Position numbers and translations under genes: made by a program
Source of the DNA: Holophagales bacterium UBA2201
GTDB taxonomy: Bacteria > Acidobacteriota > Thermoanaerobaculia > UBA2201
Length of the DNA: 32,820 nt
Direction: 5' to 3'
NCBI GenBank assembly: GCA_002327305.1
Contig: DCUZ01000109.1
Location: 21,941 to 54,760, forward strand
Part shown: one piece after another, positions 29,373-32,820 of the stretch
How the letters are laid out: every line of letters starts with the position of its first letter
Position numbering within the stretch: the stretch's first letter is position 1
The notes under the pieces: model-generated
The model's input: the letters and a program-made list of their open reading frames with translations, nothing else
Told to the model about the DNA's origin: nothing
Databases searched by the model: none

Positions 29373-30272
29373 ATGAAACCCCTCGACAAGGCCCTCGCCG
29401 CCGACCTCGGCCTCCTCGGAGTCTCCATCATCTGGGGCTCCACCTTCGTCCTGGTGAAGGAGTCCTTGAACGCGGCCTCCCCCTTTTCGTTCCTCTTCAT
29501 GCGCTTCGCCATCGCCGCCCTCTTCCTCCTGCTCCTCCACCCCCGCGCCATCCTCCGGATGGGGGGCGACTGCCTGCGCGACGGCTTCATCCTGGGCTCC
29601 TTCCTCTTCGCCGCCTTCTCCCTCCAGACCTGGGGGCTCACCACCGTCTCCGCCTCCATCACCGCCTTCATCACCGGCCTCTATGTCGTCTTCACCCCCC
29701 TCTTCTCCAGCATCGTCTTCCGCCGCGTCCCCCGCCCCATCACCTGGGCCGCCGTGGGGCTCTCCACGGCCGGCCTGACGCTGATGACGCTGAAGGAGAC
29801 CCCCAAACTCACCCTGGGAGAGTTTTTGGTCCTGATGTGCGCCGTGGTCTACGCCGTCCACATCCTCCTGACCGACACCTACAGCAAGCGGCACGGCACC
29901 GTGGCGCTCACCTTCACCCAGATCGCCACTGTGGCCCTGTGGTCCCTCTTCTGCTCGGCGGCGATGGAGCCCTCGGTCCTCCCCGACCGTTTCACCCCCG
30001 TCCTCGTGACCGGCCTGCTGGTGACCGGGCTCCTGGCGACGGTGGTGGCGTTCCTCCTGATGGTGGGATACCAGAAATACCTCACCCCCACGCGCGCCTG
30101 CCTGGTCTACACGACGGAGATCGTCGCCGCCGCCCTCTTCGGCTGGTGGCTGGGGGGCGAGGTGCTTCAGGCGCGGCAGTATGCCGGCGCCGTACTCATC
30201 GTCGCGGCCATCTTCATGGCCGAGGGGGCGGGGTTTTTGCGGCTGACGCGACGGGGGGAGGGTGATGGGTAG
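29373..30272 (+). CDS. EamA-family (DMT) transporter
   Basis: This 299-residue protein has ten predicted transmembrane helices in two EamA halves: the first to about residue 140 (IIWGSTFVLVKESL, PFSFLFMRFAIAALFLLLLH), the second from about LGEFLVLMCAVVYAVHILLT. Such proteins export or import metabolites such as amino acids or drugs. The substrate cannot be told. Its stop overlaps the start of a second EamA gene, so the two are probably co-translated and may form a heterodimer or act on related substrates. Confidence 0.92.
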   Translation: MKPLDKALAADLGLLGVSIIWGSTFVLVKESLNAASPFSFLFMRFAIAALFLLLLHPRAILRMGGDCLRDGFILGSFLFAAFSLQTWGLTTVSASITAFITGLYVVFTPLFSSIVFRRVPRPITWAAVGLSTAGLTLMTLKETPKLTLGEFLVLMCAVVYAVHILLTDTYSKRHGTVALTFTQIATVALWSLFCSAAMEPSVLPDRFTPVLVTGLLVTGLLATVVAFLLMVGYQKYLTPTRACLVYTTEIVAAALFGWWLGGEVLQARQYAGAVLIVAAIFMAEGAGFLRLTRRGEGDG

Positions 30273-31167
30273 AACGGTCCTCGTCCTCACCCTCGGCATC
30301 CTCTGCCTGTCCACGGCGTCGGTCCTCATCAAGTTCTGCGACGATGTTCCGGCCGTGACCATTGCCGCCTACCGGATGGCCCTGGCCGCCGGCATCATGG
30401 GCCTCCTGGCGGCCGTCAAGCGCGTATCGTTCAAAGGCCTGGGGCGACGGGCCTGGCTGGGGGCTCTCCTGGGAAGCGTCTTTTTGGCCCTGCACTTCGC
30501 CTTCTGGGTCACCTCGCTCAAATACACCTCGGTGGCCTCCAGCGTGGTGCTGGTGACCACCAACCCCATCTTCGTCGGCGTCTTCTCCTGGCTCATCTTC
30601 CGGGAGCGCCAGCCCCCCACCCTGGTCGCCGGCATCGTCCTCTCCTTCGCCGGGAGCGCGGTGCTGGCCCTGGGCGACGGCGGCCTGGGCCAATTATTCG
30701 CCGGCGGATCAAGCGCGGTGCTGGGCGATGCCCTGGCCCTGGCGGGGGCCGTCATGGCCAGCGGCTACCTGATGACCGGGAGCCGGATGCGGGAAAAGAT
30801 GGACCTCCTGGCCTACACCACCCTCGTCTACGGCTTCTCCGCCGTGTGGCTGTGGCTGATGGTCCTGGTGATGGGGCTCCCTGTGTCGGGTTTCAAGGGA
30901 ACATCCTACCTTTCCCTCGTCGCGATGGCCGTCCTCCCCCAGGCCATCGGCCACACCACAATCAACTGGGCCCTGAAGCACCTCAAGACCGGCATGGTGG
31001 CCGTGACCATCCTCGGCGAGCCCATCGGCGCCTCCATCCTGGCGTTCTTCATTCTGAAAGAATCTTTGAGCATTCCCCAATTCGTCGGCATGGGGCTAAT
31101 TTTCACTGCGATCATCGTTGCGGCTCGGAGGGGCGCTAAAGAAGAAGACGAAGTGCGTAGCGCGTAG
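30265..31167 (+). CDS. EamA-family (DMT) transporter
   Basis: This 300-residue protein has ten predicted helices. EamA signatures are VTIAAYRMALAAGIMGLLA, LKYTSVASSVVLVTTNPIFVG and ALKHLKTGMVAVTILGEPIGAS. ATG at 30265 is chosen over GTG at 30262 because the GGGGGAG upstream is then better spaced. It overlaps the first transporter gene by 8 bp. The last residues (KEEDEVRSA) run into the low-complexity repeat that follows. The substrate is unknown. Confidence 0.92.
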   Translation: MGRTVLVLTLGILCLSTASVLIKFCDDVPAVTIAAYRMALAAGIMGLLAAVKRVSFKGLGRRAWLGALLGSVFLALHFAFWVTSLKYTSVASSVVLVTTNPIFVGVFSWLIFRERQPPTLVAGIVLSFAGSAVLALGDGGLGQLFAGGSSAVLGDALALAGAVMASGYLMTGSRMREKMDLLAYTTLVYGFSAVWLWLMVLVMGLPVSGFKGTSYLSLVAMAVLPQAIGHTTINWALKHLKTGMVAVTILGEPIGASILAFFILKESLSIPQFVGMGLIFTAIIVAARRGAKEEDEVRSA

Positions 31168-31214
31168 TTCGTCAAGAAGAAAAAGGCGAGCCTCCGAAGG
31201 GGCCCGCTAGTGCT

Positions 31215-31343
31215 TCTCTACGAACTACGGTCTACGGCCTACGAGCTACATTTTACGGTCTACGCCATGCGCATTTGCGCTCTACGAGCTACGGTCTACG
31301 CCATACGCACTTGCGCACTTGCGCATTTGCGCTCTACGATCTA
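31215..31343. repeat. degenerate tandem repeat of CTACG-type words
   Basis: The gap after the transporter genes is filled by words such as CTACGAACTACGG and CTACGAGCTACGG. Two longer copies share ACGGTCTACGCCAT, a run of GCGCA(T/C)TTGCGC words, then CTCTACGA (31255-31290 and 31291-31342). The second has an extra CACTTGCG unit. The repeat ends in the stop codon of the minus-strand thioredoxin-fold gene. Confidence 0.6.
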
Positions 31344-32696
31344 CGTCTTCTCCAACAGGCTCTTGATCTCCTCTTCCAACTTCTTCTCCTGCCCCTCCTC
31401 GAACCCCAGGTGGTAGTAATAGACCTTGTTGTCCCTCCCCACGACGAAGGTGGTGGGGAAGACCCCGACCGAAAAGAGACGGCGGACGACCTCCCTCTCC
31501 CCCTCCCCGTTCTCCAGCAAGGTGTAGGTGAGCTTGTGGTCGGCGATGAGTTTCTTGGCCCTCTCGGTGTCGCGGCGGGCCTCGATGGCGATGATGTCGA
31601 ATCCCTGGTCCTTGTACTGCTCGTACAGCGGCTGGAGGCGCGGCAACTCCGCGCGGCATCCCCCTCAGGTGGGGAACCAGAAGGCCAGGAGCATCACTTT
31701 GCCCTCCTTCTGCTGGCTGTAGGTGGACTCCTTGCCGGAGTAATCGGGCAGGGTGAAGTCCACCACCGCCCTGGCCAACTGGTCGCGCAATTCCCCCACC
31801 CTGGACTCGAACCCGTCCCCGGACCCGGTCTGCGCCGCGTAGACCTCCTTGAAGGCCTCCAGCGCCTCCGGAGTCCCTCCGAAGACGGCGTCGGGCGTCA
31901 GGACCTCGAAGGCCCGGTCGTACTCTTTCCGCATCAGATAGGTGCGCCCCAGCCACAGGTTGAAGTCGGTTTCGGAGGAGCCCACGAACGAGAAGAGGGT
32001 GAAGGGGCGCGCCTGCTCGAAAGTGGCCAGGGCCAGGTCGAATTTTTCCAAGTTGGCCCGGGCCCAGGCCGCGGCCGCCAGAGCCCGGGCCTTGCGCAGG
32101 TTGACATACCGCTCCAGACGGTCGGGGGGGAACTCCCGTCCGGGATTGTCGGCCTGAAAGGCCTCCGGAGTGGCCACCATCAGGGCGCCGGAGGAGTACT
32201 CCTCGGCCATCCGCCAAAGCCCCGCCTCGATGCCGGCCTCGGCGACGGTCATCCGCTGTTCGAAGGTCAGCGGCCCGGCGGAAACCTCGCGCACTCGGGC
32301 CGCCACCATTTCGGCGTCCTTGAGCCGGGCCCAAACGGGAAGCCCGGCGATCTTGACCTTCCGGAGGAGTTCCTTGTCCTGAACCGCCGCCAGGAGGTCG
32401 TCCACGATCGGCTTGGCTCCCGTCGCGTCCTTGACCTCCTCGAGCTGGTAGTAAAGGGCGGTCTCCAACAGGTCCATGGTGTGCCCGGACTCGGGATACT
32501 GCCGGAGGAAGGCGGCGCAGGCGGCCACCTTTTCCTGAGGCGTCTTGGCGGCATCGAGAGCGGCATCGGCCCTCTCGTAGGCGGCGTCCAACGCCTTTTT
32601 CGCCGCGTCCGCATCGGTGCCGGGGGCCTTGGGACCACAGGCCAGGCCCGTCAGCAACAGGGCGGATAGGACTAATAGTAGAAATCGGTTAGTCAT
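31341..32696 (-). CDS. thioredoxin-fold (TlpA/redoxin-like) lipoprotein, apparent selenoprotein with in-frame TGA at 31667-31665
   Basis: Read through one TGA, the frame encodes 451 residues. Residues 1-22 are a signal peptide (MTNRFLLLVLSALLLTGLAC), with Cys20 as possible lipid site. Residues 25-300 are Ala-rich helical, TPR-like (ETALYYQLEEVK, LWLGRTYLMRKEYDRAFEVL). The redoxin domain begins VVDFTLPDYSGKES and VMLLAFWFPT. TGA follows as codon 344, then GGC with Cys347, so the motif is U-G-G-C where relatives have CxxC. After it come LYEQYKDQGFDIIAIEA, the cis-Pro loop SVGVFPTTFVVG and a final helix. Both sides of the TGA are in one frame and conserved. The protein is probably a periplasmic thiol or peroxide redox enzyme. 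A premature stop is the alternative, less likely explanation. Confidence 0.85.
31634..31664 (-). promoter_or_regulatory. candidate bacterial SECIS element
   Basis: Directly after the TGA the message can fold. A six-pair stem (GCGCGG with CCGCGC, positions +11 to +16 and +22 to +27 after TGA) closes a five-base loop AGUUG. A lower stem of four pairs, one a G-U wobble (+1 to +4 with +28 to +31), is separated by a bulge that holds a U. A G in the first two loop bases and a loop 17-21 nt from the UGA fit the general pattern for bacterial SECIS elements. Folding was done by eye. Confidence 0.6.
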
Positions 32697-32753
32697 TCGC
32701 TTCCTTTCTCATGCTGGGACGCACGGAGGCTGGGACGCTTCCCCCGCCCATGT

Positions 32754-32769
32754 GATTGCTTCGGCAATC
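32754..32769. other. UUCG-tetraloop hairpin upstream of the selenoprotein gene
   Basis: A perfect six-pair stem (GATTGC and GCAATC) encloses TTCG. On the plus strand this is a stable cUUCGg-type hairpin. No T-run follows, so it is more likely part of a repeat or the 3' end of a plus-strand transcript than a full terminator. Confidence 0.4.
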
Positions 32770-32800
32770 CAACATTCTCCGGATCGGATGAATTCCTAAA

Positions 32801-32820
32801 GGGCACAGCATGCTGTGCCC
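32801..32820. repeat. perfect 20-bp palindrome at the window edge
   Basis: GGGCACAGCATGCTGTGCCC is its own reverse complement over 20 bp and ends exactly at the window edge, so it may extend further. It could be another interspersed palindromic element or an operator. Confidence 0.5.

Noticed and set aside
27310..29376. Plus-strand open frame of about 690 codons opposite the spermidine-synthase-like gene
   Set aside because: It is low-complexity Gly/Arg/Pro/Glu translation without motifs, while the minus strand shows helices and a recognisable domain.
31665..32696. Reading the minus-strand lipoprotein as a complete 343-residue protein or as a pseudogene
   Set aside because: The same frame continues past TGA with the resolving Cys, cis-Pro loop and terminal helix of the thioredoxin fold, which fits recoding better than decay.

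Overview
The window is GC-rich bacterial DNA, densely packed with housekeeping genes in several short operons on both strands. Signal peptides, probable lipoproteins and DsbA/TlpA-type periplasmic proteins point to a Gram-negative cell. A benzoyl-CoA-reductase/2-hydroxyacyl-CoA-dehydratase-type operon and an apparent selenoprotein suggest an anaerobe. The SBBP propeller joined to a repeated domain ending in VDNRTGD recalls proteins I associate with Acidobacteriota or Aminicenantia-like lineages. That placement is a low-confidence inference, and no rRNA or tRNA is present to settle it.

Layout. 1-2079 (minus): fmt followed by rsmB, which is cut by the window edge. 2137-4518 (plus): rhodanese, MauE-like membrane protein, thymidylate kinase and DNA polymerase III delta-prime, all overlapping. 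4553-8359 (plus): SurA-N/DsbA-like fusion, DUF99 protein, metallo-beta-lactamase-fold hydrolase and dihydrolipoamide dehydrogenase, with a clear promoter in front. 8410-8905: a 101-bp tandem array built of two inverted REP-like hairpins. 9022-11581 (plus): tsf, pyrH, frr, ispD. 11677-12315: a small basic/acidic protein gene, a second REP-like locus and a bidirectional terminator. 12316-15365 (minus): cyclic-2,3-diphosphoglycerate-synthetase-like GTPase and guaA. 15456-16148 (plus): TrmJ-like RNA methyltransferase. 16172-20636 (minus): ketopantoate-reductase-like enzyme, 2-hydroxyacyl-CoA dehydratase D-component, its activase and an acyl-CoA ligase. 21091-24588 (plus): a secreted seven-blade SBBP protein, followed by a probably truncated secreted ORF. 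25051-27188 (plus): rpsF, rpsR, rplI and a coiled-coil methyltransferase. 27175-29199 (minus): membrane spermidine-synthase-like protein. 29373-31167 (plus): two EamA transporters. 31341-32696 (minus): a thioredoxin-fold lipoprotein whose reading frame crosses an in-frame TGA.

The most notable observations follow. (1) The last gene looks like an undeclared selenoprotein: TGA lies exactly at the first position of a UxxC redox motif, a candidate bacterial SECIS hairpin follows at once, and the thioredoxin fold continues in frame. (2) The four-gene minus-strand operon could reduce a 2-oxoacid, activate it to a CoA thioester and dehydrate it radically, with only one dehydratase-type subunit. (3) REP/BIME-like palindromes carry GTAG feet, compensatory stem changes and an identical 92-bp insert in the same hairpin loop at two loci. 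(4) Several genes have a -10 box 6 to 12 nt before the start codon and no Shine-Dalgarno, suggesting leaderless transcripts.
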